A stretch of DNA of 64,000 bases from Myrica gale (lineage: Eukaryota; Streptophyta; Magnoliopsida; Fagales; Myricaceae), in NCBI GenBank assembly GCA_963930655.1, contig OZ005600.1:17018501-17082500 (forward strand). Reading direction: 5' to 3'. The position numbers were made by a program, and so were the translations under genes. The notes beneath the pieces were generated by a model that was given only the letters and a program-made list of their open reading frames with translations, ran no database searches and was not told the DNA's origin. This document shows positions 21,415 to 33,199 of the stretch, piece after piece (positions within the stretch are counted from its first letter, which is position 1; each line of letters begins with the position of its first letter).

Positions 21415-22155
21415 GTGAAGGATTGGGAGACATTTAACTCTTGGATAAAGGATGCAAGGGAAAAACCAGTTGTGACAATGTTAGAGCAGATAAGACGTCA
21501 ACTAATGAATCAGTTTGTGGCAAACCGGGTCTGGATCGAGAATGCAACTTGGAGCATATGCCCGAGGATCAGAGCTAAAGTTGAAAGGGCTAAGAATGAT
21601 TCGAGATTCTGTCTTTGTAGCTGGACTGATGGGCATGTTCTGGAGGTTGAGTCATTCAATGACAGATGAAAGCATGTTAACCTTGGAAGGATGGAGTGCT
21701 CGTGTGACAGATGGCAATTGAATGGAATCCCATGCCATGGTCCCATGCTTGAGCATCAATATACTCTGAGAGGCGGGTCCCGAGGATTATGTTGATCCTT
21801 GGTACCTCAAGGACGCTTACAAATTATGTTACGCTGTTGCAATCAACGCAATGATTGGACTTGATACTGGGCCACATCTTCATAGTGATCCACCTCAGCC
21901 ACCACAAGTGAGAGTGGCACTAGGGAGGCCCAAAAAGGCAAGAGTACAGGCGGAGGATGAGCCACAACTCCCTTACCTAGTCACTTGCACTGGATATGGC
22001 ATTTGGTGTGGGAAATGTGAAGTGTCTGGACATAACGCGAGCTCATGCAAGAAACCCGACAATCCCAATCATAGGATATGCCCTAAAAAGCCTAGTAAGA
22101 AAAATAGAAACCCTGAGGTGCATGCTGCAAATGCATCACCAATTCAGCTCTGCTA
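21415..22155 (+). pseudogene. MuDR-type transposase, C-terminal part
   Basis: The first frame (21415-21669) reads FNSWIKDAREKP, TMLEQIRRQLM and WSICPRIRAKVERAK, the conserved stretch after the catalytic core of Mutator transposases. A shifted frame (about 21670-21760) gives the SWIM zinc finger CSCDRWQLNGIPCHG. A third stretch (about 21780-22155) gives PEDYVDPWYLKDAYKLCYA, a GRPKKARVQ basic motif and a zinc knuckle, CGKCEVSGHNASSC. There are at least two frame breaks. The N-terminal DDE catalytic core is not found upstream, so the gene is a remnant. It could not mobilise the element by itself. Confidence 0.88.
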
Positions 22156-23236
22156 GAACAACCTTAACATGGTTATGCTTACTCTTTCTTTATTTGAATG
22201 TTGGGTACTCCCAACAAAGTAGTTGCTGGAACATCTTAAACGGTTGGGGCCACTAGAACATCACAACCTGCTGGAGCTACTAGAACATCAAATTTTGCTG
22301 GGGCTGCTGGAACATCACAAACTGTTGGAACAACTATAGCAAAAGGCGAGGGATGCAAGAGAATGTCCAGGTAAAAAAAATTTGTGACTTCCCACTTCAA
22401 ACTATATGAGCAGCCCTTTACTAATGTGTTCCTTTATCCAGGAAAGTGCACAGCCACCTACATTACCGCATTGATCACATAGTAAGAAATCAAGCACAAA
22501 AACTAACAGAGAAGTTGACCAACCCAATTCTGTGATCATGGTAAGACCTATATGACAAAGCACTCAACAATAAATCTTTACATTTAACATCAAATTAATA
22601 GATCTTTATTTTATGCATTCAAGGAAGTTCTCAACCACCTACATTACCGTGCAGATCACCGCGCAAGAAATCCAGCACCAACCCCCATTACAGAGCCACT
22701 CATTGAAAAGCAGCATGTGGAAGACGTCATTCTAATGTTGTTATTTGAAACTGGATATGTATTTTGATGCTGTCATTTTGATGTTGGTATTAGATTAGGA
22801 GATGGATTTGTGAAACTGCATTTGTATTGGAGAAACATTATGTTGTCACCAATGGTTATGTATGTATTTTGAGGTTGGATATGTATTCTGAGTTTGGATA
22901 TGTAAAAATAGTTATGTCAGGTTCTGGAAAAACATTATGGAATATGTTCTTGTGTTGGATTCATGTTATGGAAAAAGTATGAAATATGTTCTTGTGTTGG
23001 ATTTCAGGTTATGGAAAAACATTATGGAATCTGTTCAGGACCATTTGGCTCATCTGCATTATTGCACATTGAAATCTGTCCACGAATTGGAATCTGTTCG
23101 AAGCCATTTGCAAATGAAATAAAGTGCTGCTCAATGGAAAAGAGAGGAACCAATAACCGAGAACATAAGTTCACATTGACATATAGGGTCCATGCACATT
23201 AGCACGTCATAGACTACAACAAAGACAATGATAACA
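22156..23236. other. 3' part of the Mutator-like element, no gene
   Basis: Two similar stretches (22445-22490 and 22625-22680, sharing CCACCTACATTACCG and AAGAAATC) suggest duplicated 3' exon sequence. Around 22940-23030 the phrase ATATGTTCTTGTGTTGGATT occurs twice. No open gene is supported. Confidence 0.45.
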
Positions 23237-23245
23237 TTAAAACAT

Positions 23246-25006
23246 GGGGTAAAGTCATAGTTAGCCCCTATATTTGGGCAAAAATCAAATAGCTCTCTTA
23301 ACTTTCAATTCAACGATTTAAAACTCATAACTTTCAAAACCTATCAATCTTCGCTCCCGTCTAAATTAGAAGTTAAGTACGATGGAAAATCATGCAAAAT
23401 GACCGAAAGACAAAAAATAAATAGATTATTAACATAGAGTTTCAATATTTTTATTTAAAAAATATTAATTTATTTAAAAAATATCATTTTTTATTTTGAA
23501 TGAATTGTTTTAATATTTTAGTAATTTTATTTTGGAGGGGCAGTTTGGTCATTTTTCATGTTTTCCGTCTGATTTAACGTCTAATTTAGATGAGGGCAAA
23601 AATTGATAGGTTTTGAAAGTAATGGGTCTTAAATTGTTGGATTGAAAGTGTGAGTCCTAGATTTCAAGATTAAGGCAACCCAAGAAGGGGGTGAATTGGT
23701 TTTCTAAAACTTTTCGATATTAACCCCCAAAGTTGTGTTTGCAACTAAAGCCTATTTTAGCAAAAGTATATAATATGCAATAACTGTAAATAAGTGCTAA
23801 AGTAAGGAGAAGGGTAAGAGAAACAAACACAATATTTTTAGGTGGTTCGGCAAACCCGCCTACATCCACCCCTCAAGCTCCTTCACCGAGCCTTGAGGTT
23901 TTCCACTATCTTCAACCAATAGCTTATACACTAGCTTTCGGGTGCTAGTGAACCGTACAAGTGTTTTCCCAGGATCAACACTCAAACTCACCCAAGTGGT
24001 TTTTCTGGCTCACCACTTACAACCTCACCAAGCTTGAGATATACACTCTCAAAGCTTCTTTTTTTAGTGAACAACCTCACTAAAGGAAACACATCTATTG
24101 GATAGATAGATGGAAGAACAAAAACTCTCTTGATAGAGTAGATATGAAAATGGAAGCTCTATCTCTTTATTCACACAAAGACAAGGATATGAAAGTGTGT
24201 TTTGTGTGAATGCTATGAGAAATATAGAATAGGAAGATTTAGAATATTTCTCAAGTAGTAAAATGATATGTTGTCGTTGGTTATCCATTTTAGACGAAAT
24301 GAGGTGTATTTATAGGTCACATATGAAAACTAGTCGTTTATAGCCGTTGGGAGTTTTTGCTAAAATGGGTCGATCGACCGCTATATGAACCGGTCGACCG
24401 CTTCAAATTACCGTTACCCAACGATCATATTGTCAGAAGCTTCAACGGCTCTTTTGTCAAAACCAACCGTTCGACCATTACATGAGGCGATCGAAGTACC
24501 GGTCGACCGCTTGAACAGCCGGTCGACTTCCTCAACTTAATCATGATCTGATTCTTTTAAAAACAAGGTTTTTGACCACTTTTAAATACACAATTTTGAA
24601 GATATACTTCCTATAATTATATGAAGGTTTGGGGGTTTTATTGGGATATTTTGAAACCTATAAAAATATTTTAATCTTTCAAACAAAACTTAAAACAGTT
24701 TATGCATGTTTTGAAAGATATGCATGTGCATGATTCAAATCCTTGTCAAAAGTGAATTAAAGAGTTACAAGGATTACACCTTATAGTCTTGAGTCTTCAC
24801 TTTGAGCTCCTTGCATCTTCTTGTTTTTCTTTCTTCATGGTTTGTCTCTTTTATCATGTCGTCTTTGTATTTGAAGATGTCCATTTTGTAAACTCATCCA
24901 TTTATTGAAATCATCAAAATCTCGATTGTGCACAAAAGCTAACAGAAAATTATGAGCGCTATTTGATTTTTGCCTAAACATAGGGAGCTAACTATGACTT
25001 TACCCC
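23246..25006. mobile_element. Mutator-type MITE with long inverted repeats, split by a solo LTR
   Basis: It begins GGGGTAAAGTCATAGTTAGC and ends with the reverse complement (GCTAACTATGACTTTACCCC). It is flanked by a perfect 9-bp target duplication, TTAAAACAT at 23237-23245 and 25007-25015, the Mutator signature. Without the solo LTR at 23649-24944 it is about 465 bp, and its arms are inverted repeats of at least 150 bp. It lies inside the larger Mutator-like element, so it is younger than that element. Confidence 0.92.
23649..24944 (-). mobile_element. Solo copia-type LTR
   Basis: It starts TGTGAGTCCTAG and ends GCACAAAAGCTAACA, with flanks GAAAG (23644-23648) and GAAAA (24945-24949) as a near-perfect 5-bp duplication. 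It matches the LTRs at 30563-31861 and 38367-39588 along its whole length, but differs from them more than they do from each other. It carries several GGTCGACCG motifs (24360-24535). No internal region is present. Confidence 0.9.
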
Positions 25007-25246
25007 TTAAAACATAGACCACAACTAGATCAATGATAACATAAACTTCACTAATAGTACAGCACACTGACTACAACTGGACGTTCAAAACCCAAACAAG
25101 GACCAACATCAACCATCTAACTATGACTTTTCCCCTTAAAACATAGACTACAACTGGATCAATGATAACATAAACTTCACTAATAGTACAGCACATTGAC
25201 TACAATTAGACTTTCAAAACACAAACAAGGACCAGCATCAACCATC
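24988..25246. repeat. Direct tandem duplication of ~129 bp spanning a MITE end
   Basis: The segment from CTAACTATGACTTTACCCC through the 9-bp target site and ...CAACCATC is repeated with few changes from 25117. The second copy therefore also carries the last bases of the MITE and its target site. The duplication happened after the MITE inserted. Confidence 0.8.
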
Positions 25247-26402
25247 TACATTAGTGCAATCAGCACCTAAAAAATCCAAATAAGATAACCAACACACTAA
25301 TTATAATGGCCTTCAGTAGGTTTTCCTTCGCAATGTGACATCAAAATTGTACATCCACCAATTTAATTTGTTCAACCACCCTCTGAGGTTGATCGTCTAT
25401 CCTTTTTTGATGTTCAACCACCCTTTCGATCTGCTCGTCCATCGATTTAAGCATACGAATGACTTCAGCCATATCTTTGACGCCTCTTGAAGAAACAATT
25501 TCTTCTTTCACCATTTTCTTTGTAAAAACTCAGGGGCCTAACTATTGAAAGAAATCACATCCAACCTGACTCTACAAATCTCAAGTTTATCATATGATAC
25601 TTAGTGGGAAAAAATACACACAATATTGAAAAAATGAACAAAACCCAAACTTAATAAAGAGAAAATTGCAAACCGTTTTTCATATCGTTGACATCCATAG
25701 AAGCATCGGCTTGGATTTCTATTGGTCATGCTAGTCCGTAACTTCGCATGAATCACACACTTACACAGTGGCTAAGGCAGCACCTCAGCTAAAACACCAT
25801 CGTCACACCTAGCCAATGAACTCATTGAAATAGTGGACGTCATGCTAGAGCTCGAGCAAATCCTAAGGGCTGGATGGAAGGTACCAATCAATAACTTATT
25901 CATATAGGGTTGTGGTAGAGACGTTGGGCAAAGAAGAAAATCGTACGAAAATGGAATTCAGTGGAGCTAAAGAGGTTACAGTCCTTCGAGGGAGAGAGGT
26001 TGAAAATGCCTTCGACGGAGAGAAGTTGTAGACGCCACTGGCAACAAATCTTGGAATTCGGTGGAGAAAAAGGGGACTAGAGGTTAGGGTTCATGCACAT
26101 GACGCTTATTCTGTTGAAGAGTAAAATGAAGCAGTTATTAATTTAGGGGGGAATCGGACGACATGTGGTGTGTGTTGTGGAGGTGGAGTGTTGATATGAA
26201 ATTTTGACACGTGTCACGATCTTATATGATGCTGACCTGGATTAATAAGTCACATTGGTATTCTCCGTCACGGAGGTGGGCCTAAGTTGACGGAAGGACT
26301 TAAATAAAATGAAGGGAAAGTCCAAAGACCTCTATGTGACGTATGAAAGCCCATGTAACATTTCGGGGAAAGTCTAAATCTCAGGGACTAACAGGTACAT
26401 TA

Positions 26403-27479
26403 TTGGAGAGAAAACGTCTATTCACTCCCTTCTATGTGTTGTTAGTGGGTTTTTCACACTCGTGTAATACCATAGCTATAGTTGGAGGGGGAGGAGTCAT
26501 TAGAGCTCACGATTTTCAATGATGTGATTGGGTTGCCTCTTGGCTCTTTCTGAATGATGCTACTCATGTCAGTCCATTGTAATTTGAAATAGAGAATAAT
26601 CTTTTGAACTTTTCAAGCCATCTCAATATAAATCTTCTTGTTTTCCCGAGCAAAGGTAACATCCCAAGTTTATACTAAAAAGCCTGTGACAAAGGTAACT
26701 TCACCTGAGGAGGCTAAGCAAAATGTTTCTATTTGTGGGAGGGAGAATGGTATAACTAGGAATCCATGTATGGCTGTTGGTTGGATTTTAACAATGGAGT
26801 CGATGGTGTTGTTAGGCAGAATCTGGCCATTGATCCCAAAGTGACCACATCCTAATGTGGATTAGAGCAAAATTCTTAGGGTCCAGTGTGCATGGGTTAG
26901 CTCCTTGTTTTTATCATATCCTTATCGTCTTAAACTTTGAAAGACTTCTTAGACTCTTAAACACTTAAATAAAATTTATCTAAGAAAAATGCAAATATAA
27001 TTTAATTTTAAATTTGAGATGAAATTTCGCAAACATTAAAAATAACAATTTTCTGGGTAAATTTTTTGGTCCTTCACTTACCCAGGAAAAAAAAGTTGAT
27101 GCCCTGCAAAATCACAGTCATCACCAGTACCGACCACCTGAATTCACTAGTGAAGCATGCATGTCATTTACTGATCAGGGAGGGAGACCTTGAAGAAATA
27201 AATTTTTCATATTTAAAACTGACACGTGCTTAACAAATAAATTAAGAATAAAAGGATGGGCGGGCCGACTGTGTAGTTGATCCTTTGAATAATTTGTGTT
27301 TTTATATGTCAAAGAAATTTGAGCTGTCCAAACGTATTGTTATAGCAGTCTAGTTTTTCAGTCATTTCTTTCAAGCTTCACCCCAAATCTGTTAATAACG
27401 AGAAGCAGTTTACAGTTACGTGCAATATTCCTATAAAATGCACGTGTGGTTTTGATAACAAATAAAATCGGGGGCGTTT
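26403..27479. other. Unassigned, begins with copia LTR-like tail
   Basis: 26405-26480 looks like the continuation of the copia-type LTR cut by the Mutator-like element. From about 26640 a short open frame (68 codons) has no recognised match. The rest is AT-rich with no gene. Confidence 0.4.
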
Positions 27480-28860
27480 AGGTGAGGTCAAAGTGTTTAG
27501 AATTGAAAAGGCCTCGTGTGCTTTTTTTCCAGAGAGTTCTCTATCTCTCTCCCCCTAGGTTTTTTTCCCTATCCATCCCCTGCAGTCTTCTGCAGTTTTT
27601 TCGTCCTCATCTCTTCTCGTTTTCCGTATCCTTACCCCCTATCCGTCGATCACCCATCTCTTTCAGTGCTCACTGTCTCTTTCTTCTGCAGTCTTTTGTC
27701 GGCTGATGTTCTTCGCCGGCTGTTCTTGCTAGGGTTTCTTTTGCTATGTCAGATATCACAACAACCATGGATATTCTTACACGTCGCACTGAAAAACTAT
27801 CTTCGAATTCTCTCCCCCACCGTTTCTCTTGAATTCGACATGACACAGCAACACTCCTTATTGGCCAACTGTTTGGGATTAGGTCTCCGGCTAAACCAGC
27901 TTTTCTGCACCTCATTTCCCGGTGGAAGTCTGGAAATTTGCAGATGAAAGTTACAACTGTGGAATCTTGTCTTGATTCTCAGAATTCTTTGATAATCTTA
28001 TGTTATCTATGATCTCATAATTTAGAGAATTCCATAATAGCAGTCTAAGTATTCTCTCTCATTCATCGTAGGATTTTCTGAATTCTGATGGTCATCTATG
28101 AAACTAATCATCAGGGCAGACTACCTCATAGCTATCCTTATATATGAAAACCCTAGTTGTAATAGTCCGTAGGATAGTTAGGATCTCAGATTTCGGTCGT
28201 AAGATTACATGAAAAAATTCTTTTTCCATTAACTCATTTATATTCTTTTAGGATCGTTAGGATCTCAGATATCGACTGTGTGAAGAGGGAGCTGGAGTTG
28301 TGCGAAGAAGAAGACAGTTCAATTTTCTTTGAAATTTAATCCGAGTCATGTGTAATATGGGTCGGGCGCAGGTCAAGTTTTTTTAAGTAGAGCGGATCAT
28401 GAAAGTTAGATCCTGACCGTCCATCAGCACATTAAGCCCTCAACATAATAACCGAACCCGATTATTTTCACCTAATGTTATCTCGACCTCGTTCACAGAC
28501 ACTCGATGACTTTTAGAGCTCTCTAGGAAAAGGCAAACGTAAACTGTCAGAGGTTACACCTGAAGCTCATCCTTTTCTGACTATCAAAAAACTTATCCTA
28601 CTTGCTCTGAAGGCAGTGGAGGATGTTATGCCTGCTCCAATGTTCGAGGAATCGGTTCTGCCTACGGTAGAGTTTGCTCTGCCTCCTGATGCTATAGACC
28701 CAATTGTCTCTATACTAAGCAAGTAAAAAAACTCCCTTGCTGCTTTTCGCAGGGCACAGACTCGCCGAAGGAACTTATAGAACCAATTCCGCACAATTGA
28801 ACGGGCTAGGGTTGCGGAGCCATTATCTGGAATTCTGAACCCACAGGTGGAGGAGGCTGA
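27480..28860 (+). pseudogene. LINE 5' region and ORF1 remnant
   Basis: Pyrimidine-rich leader (27520-27700) is followed by an ORF1-like start at about 27747 (MSDITTTMDILTRR). A shifted frame has SPAKPAFLHLI, RWKSGNLQMKVTTVES, resembling the DUF4283 domain of plant LINE ORF1. The distal part (28500-28860) has GKGKRKLSEVTPEAHPF and ends shortly before ORF2. The frame is broken in several places. Confidence 0.6.
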
Positions 28861-28883
28861 CCTTGACCAGCCCCCACGGTCCT

Positions 28884-30562
28884 ATGATTCTTATATCATG
28901 GAATTGTCGAGGTCTTGGCCAGTCTTCGGTTGAACGGGTCCTTAAGGCTATTATAGGGGACTATAATCCCGACTGCATCTTTCTGATGGAGACTAAGCTC
29001 CAGGATGACCAAACTACTACCATTGTCCATAAGTTTTGTTTTGACCTATTTTTTGTTGTCCCAACTGTAGGTTCTAGAGGTGGTTTGTTGTTTTTGTGGC
29101 GCCCTAATATTCATGTACTTTTACTGGGTTCTAATCAAAATATGCTTTCTGTTTTGGTGTACACTAATCTCCCTCACTTGTCCTTTGTTTTTTCCATGCT
29201 TTATTGTTCGTCTCGATTTCTTGATAACAACCTCTTTTGGCATAATTTGAAAGTTCTTGCATACTCAATATCAGAACCTTGGGTGCTAATGGTGACTTCA
29301 ATACCCTTTTTTCTCAGTGGGAAAAGCGAGACGGTAGACCTTTTACTTGCTTCTCTAATTCTAGTTTAAACTCTCTTATCAATGACTAGGGATTAATTGA
29401 CCTGGGTTTTAATGGCAATCCATGTACTTGGAATAATGGCCGCCAAGGTCGAGCCAATATTCGTGAACGTCTCGATCGCTGCTTAGCAAGCCCATCTTGG
29501 AGAGTTATCTTTCGGTATGCTTCGGTTCTACATGCTTCTACACCTGCATTTGACCATATTCCTTTGGTCCTTCATTAAAGACCGCATTAGGTCTCTCATG
29601 GGCTCCCTCGATGAAGTACAACAATTGGATTCTTGCCCCTCTAATCATGATCTGGAACTCTTGCTTAAAGGAGCAATTCAAGAACAATTACTCTGAGAAC
29701 AAACTTTTTGGCATCAATGCTCTAGGGTGCAATGGCTGGTTTCCAAAGATTTAAATATCAAATTCTTCCATATGTCAACTTTGGTCCAGCGTAATCGTAA
29801 CTCCATTGTCACCCTCCAGCAAGCAGATCATTCTTGGATCTCTGGTCGTGATAATATTGGAGCTTGTTTCTCCTCTCACTTTTCGGAGTTGTTTTGTTCG
29901 ACTAACCCTTCTCTTCCTTTTGACTTGGCTCACTTGATCCCTACGACCATTTTATCGACAGACATGGCTGATCTCGATGTTATTCCATCAAGCGAGGAAG
30001 TTTTCAACATTGTCAAATCTTTAGGCTCCACCAAGGCGCCATGTCCTGGTGACTTGCTTACATTATTTTATACGGCCTACATTGTTGGTCCCGAGGTTAT
30101 CAGTACGGTCCAAGATTTTTTCAACACTGAATACTTGCTCAAATCTATGAATCATACTTGTCTGGTCCTTATTCCAAAAGTAGAAAACCCTTTTAAGGTG
30201 GTCCACCATCGCTTGATTAGCCTTTGCAATGTCAGTTATAAAATTATTGCCAAGATCATTGCAAATATGTTGAAAGTCTTCCTACCCCAAATGATTTCTG
30301 ATCAAAAGTCAGGTTTTGTCCCTAGTCGTCTCATCCAGGAAAACTCTATTTTGGCTCATGAGATCTTCCACGCTCTCAGTCATCCCAAAGGCCGAAAAGG
30401 TAATTTTTCCCTTAAAATTGATATGACAAAGGCCTACAAAAGAATCTCATTTATTTTGCTCTCAACGAGTTTGGCTTCAGTCCACGTTGGATCTCATGGG
30501 TGAAGGACTGTTTATCGTCTGTCTCGTACTCTATCCTCCTTGATGCCAGTCCTCATGGAATG
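28884..30562 (+). pseudogene. LINE ORF2: endonuclease and N-terminal reverse transcriptase
   Basis: The frame from ATG at 28884 gives MILISWNCRGLGQSS and FLMETK, the start of the AP-endonuclease of plant L1 LINEs. A shifted frame keeps the region up to about 29560. From 29727 the reverse transcriptase is open to 30503: STKAPCPGDLLTLFY, CLVLIPKVENPF, RLISLCNVSYKIIAKIIANML, SGFVPSRLIQENSILAHE and FSLKIDMTKAY. The next frame continues WVKDCLSSVSYSILLDASPHGM up to the copia insertion at 30563. The YxDD motif is not present here or at the resumption point. It is a broken copy with at least three frame changes. Confidence 0.9.
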
Positions 30563-31861
30563 TGTTAGTCCTAGTTTTCAGGATTAAGGCAACTCAAGAG
30601 GGGGGGTGAATTGGTTTTCTAAAACTTTTCAGTATTGACCCCCAAAGATGTGTTTGCAAGTAAAGTCTATTTTAGCACAAGAATATAATATGCAATAAGA
30701 GTAAATACGTGCTAAAAGTAGAGAAAAGGGTAAGAGAAGCAAATACAGTATTTTTAGGTGGTTTGGCAAACCCGCCTACATCCACCCCTCAAGCTTCTTC
30801 ACCGAGCCTTGAGGTTTCCACTATTCTCCAATAGCTTTACACACTAGCTTCCGGGTGCTAGTGAACCGTACAAGTGTTTTCTCGGAATCAACACTCAAAC
30901 CCTCCCAAGTGGTTTTTCTAGCTCACCACTCACAACCTCACAAAGCTTGAGATATACACTCTCAAAGCTTCTTCTTTAGTGAACAAGCTCACTAAAGGAA
31001 ACACCTCTATTGTATAGGTAGATGGAAGAACAAAAACTCTCTTGATAGAGTAGATATGAAAATGAAGATTCTATCTCTTTATTCACACAAAGACAAGGAT
31101 ATGAAAGTGTGTTTCGTGTGAATGCTATGCGAAATATAAAATAGGAAAGTTTAGAATATTTCTCAATTAGTAGAAATGATATGTGGTCGTTGGGTTATCA
31201 TTTTAGACGAAATGAAGGTGTATTTATAGGTCACATATGAAAACTAGCCGTTTATAGCTGTTGAGAGTTTTTGCTAAAACGAACCGGTCGACCGTTACAT
31301 GAACCGGTCGACAGCTTCAAGTTACCGTTACCCAACGGTCATATTGTCAAAAGCTTCAACGGCTCTTTTATCAAAACCAACCGGTCGACCGCTACATGAG
31401 GCGGTCGAAGTACCGGTCGACCGCTTGAACAGCTGGTCGACCTCCTCAACTTAAGCATGATCTGGTTCTTTTAAAAACAAGGTTTTTGACCACTTTTAAA
31501 CACCCAATTTGGAAGACATACTTCCCATAAGTATATGAAGGTTTAGAGATTTGATTGGGATGTTTTGAAACCTCTAAAAATATTTTAATCTTTCAAACAA
31601 AACTTTTAAAACGGTTTATGCACATTTTGAAAGATATGCAAGTGCGTGATTCAAATCCTTGTCAAATGTGAAATAAAGAGTTACAAGGATTATACCCTAA
31701 GGTCTTGAATCTTCACTTTAAACACCTTGCATCTTCTTGTTTTTCTTTCTTCAAGGTTTGACTCTTTTCGTCAAGTTGTCTTTGTCTTTAAAGATGTCCA
31801 TTTTGTAAATTCATCAATTTATTGAAATTATCAAAATCTCGATTGTGCACAAAAGCCAACA
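30563..31861 (-). repeat. 3' LTR of the copia-type element
   Basis: Reads TGTTAGTCCTAG...GCCAACA on the plus strand and lies next to the polypurine tract. It shares the CGGTCGACCG-type motifs with the solo copy at 23649-24944. Confidence 0.9.
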
Positions 31862-32613
31862 ATCTTCCCCTTTTTGATGATGACAATAAAGTGATAGTTT
31901 TGGGATGACTCCCCCTATCTTTTGCAATTGGACAATCATTTAAAACTTGAAGACAAAGCATTAGTATCATACAATTAAAACATAATCCAATTAAATGGAG
32001 AATATATAGTCATCAAAACTATTACCACATTTCTCTCCCTTTATCACATCAAAAAGACAAAGGACACATTTCTCCCCAAATATGCATTCTAAAAGCAAAG
32101 GGAATACAAACATATATACATTTAAGAGTTCTCCCCCTTTGTCAATCAAAAAGAGAATGCATGTATATAATTCAAAAGGTCATTTTTCATCCAAAAGAAC
32201 AAGTTTGAGTTTTAAATGACAATCTCTTTGAAATGGTATAGAGGATGTGTAACGGGGACTCAAGAGTCCATCGCGATTACGATAGTAGCCCACCGAGTGG
32301 GTTTGTACCAACCTCTTAGCTACCAATGACAATTTAAAAGTCATTCTCAACCAAAGAAAGTTTAAGCACACAAAAAACTTATTAAAGTTCATGATTTTGT
32401 AAAAATGTTAGCTCATAGATGTTCCATTTTGATAAATGCAAAAAAATATTTCAAACATTAATACATTTGCATATTTAACACATAAGAAATCATCACAAAA
32501 GATAATCAACCAACAATTTAAAGCATATTCTCAATCAAGGATTTAGAAGTTACCAAAGGTTTTCCCCTTCGCATTTTCTCTTTGCTTCATTCTTGTTGAA
32601 TCCTATAAAATAA

Positions 32614-33194
32614 TCAAGGAAATGCTTTTGGTACCCAAGCTTTCTTGGGTCCTTCGGTGTTAGCCTTGGTTCCCTTTGGAACCCATGCTTTCTTGAGAGT
32701 CTTGCTCCCAAGTTTCTTTAATGCACAATCAAAGATAAGATGCCCATCTTTATTGCAAAAATGACATGTTTGAGTAGGTGCATTAAAAGATTTAGCCTTC
32801 ACAAAATAATTCTTAAAATATTTTTGGTGAATTGAAGGCTTGTAGCCTAAGCCATTTTTGTTAAAGACACATCTTTGACTACTAAGCATGTTTTCCAAGG
32901 TTTTGCTTCCTTTAGTAAACTTCTCAATAATTTTTCTTTGAGAAACAATCTTGTTCTTCAAACCAACCTTTTCATTTTCAAATACTAAAGCTTTTTTGTT
33001 GTGATAAATCATTTTCAAGCTTTAGAGTGTTTCTCTCATTTTTCAATAAATCAATTTCATTGGAGATCAAGATGAGTTTCTTTTTCAAAGATGTATATTT
33101 TGAACCTAGTAATTCGAATTGACATAAAAGATCATTAAAAGCATTTTGAAGCTCACTATAAGAAGTTTCATGCTCATCATCGGAAGAGTGTACC
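32614..33194 (-). pseudogene. gag, zinc-knuckle part (copia-type fossil)
   Basis: A CCHC knuckle (CHFCNKDGHLIFDC) is followed by the repeated basic motif KKAWVPKGT/KKAWVPK, typical of long copia gag proteins. An upstream helical, lysine-rich stretch precedes it. It is the C-terminal part of the gag that begins at 38312, separated by the solo LTR insertion. Confidence 0.8.
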
Positions 33195-33199
33195 TCATC

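Larger units (their letters stand above)
19973..26402. mobile_element. Mutator-like element with ~190-bp inverted ends
   Basis: The left end (TAATGTACCTGTCAGTCCC) and the right end (reverse complement TAATGTACCTGTTAGTCCC) match for about 190 bp, including CTTCATTTTATTTA-like, CCGTCAACT-like, CTCCGTGACGG and AATACCAATGTG. Weaker inverted similarity continues inward. No clear 9-bp target duplication is visible, so the flanks may have drifted or rearranged. It contains the C-terminal part of a MuDR-type transposase at 21415-22155, and later insertions at 23246-25006. Confidence 0.85.
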
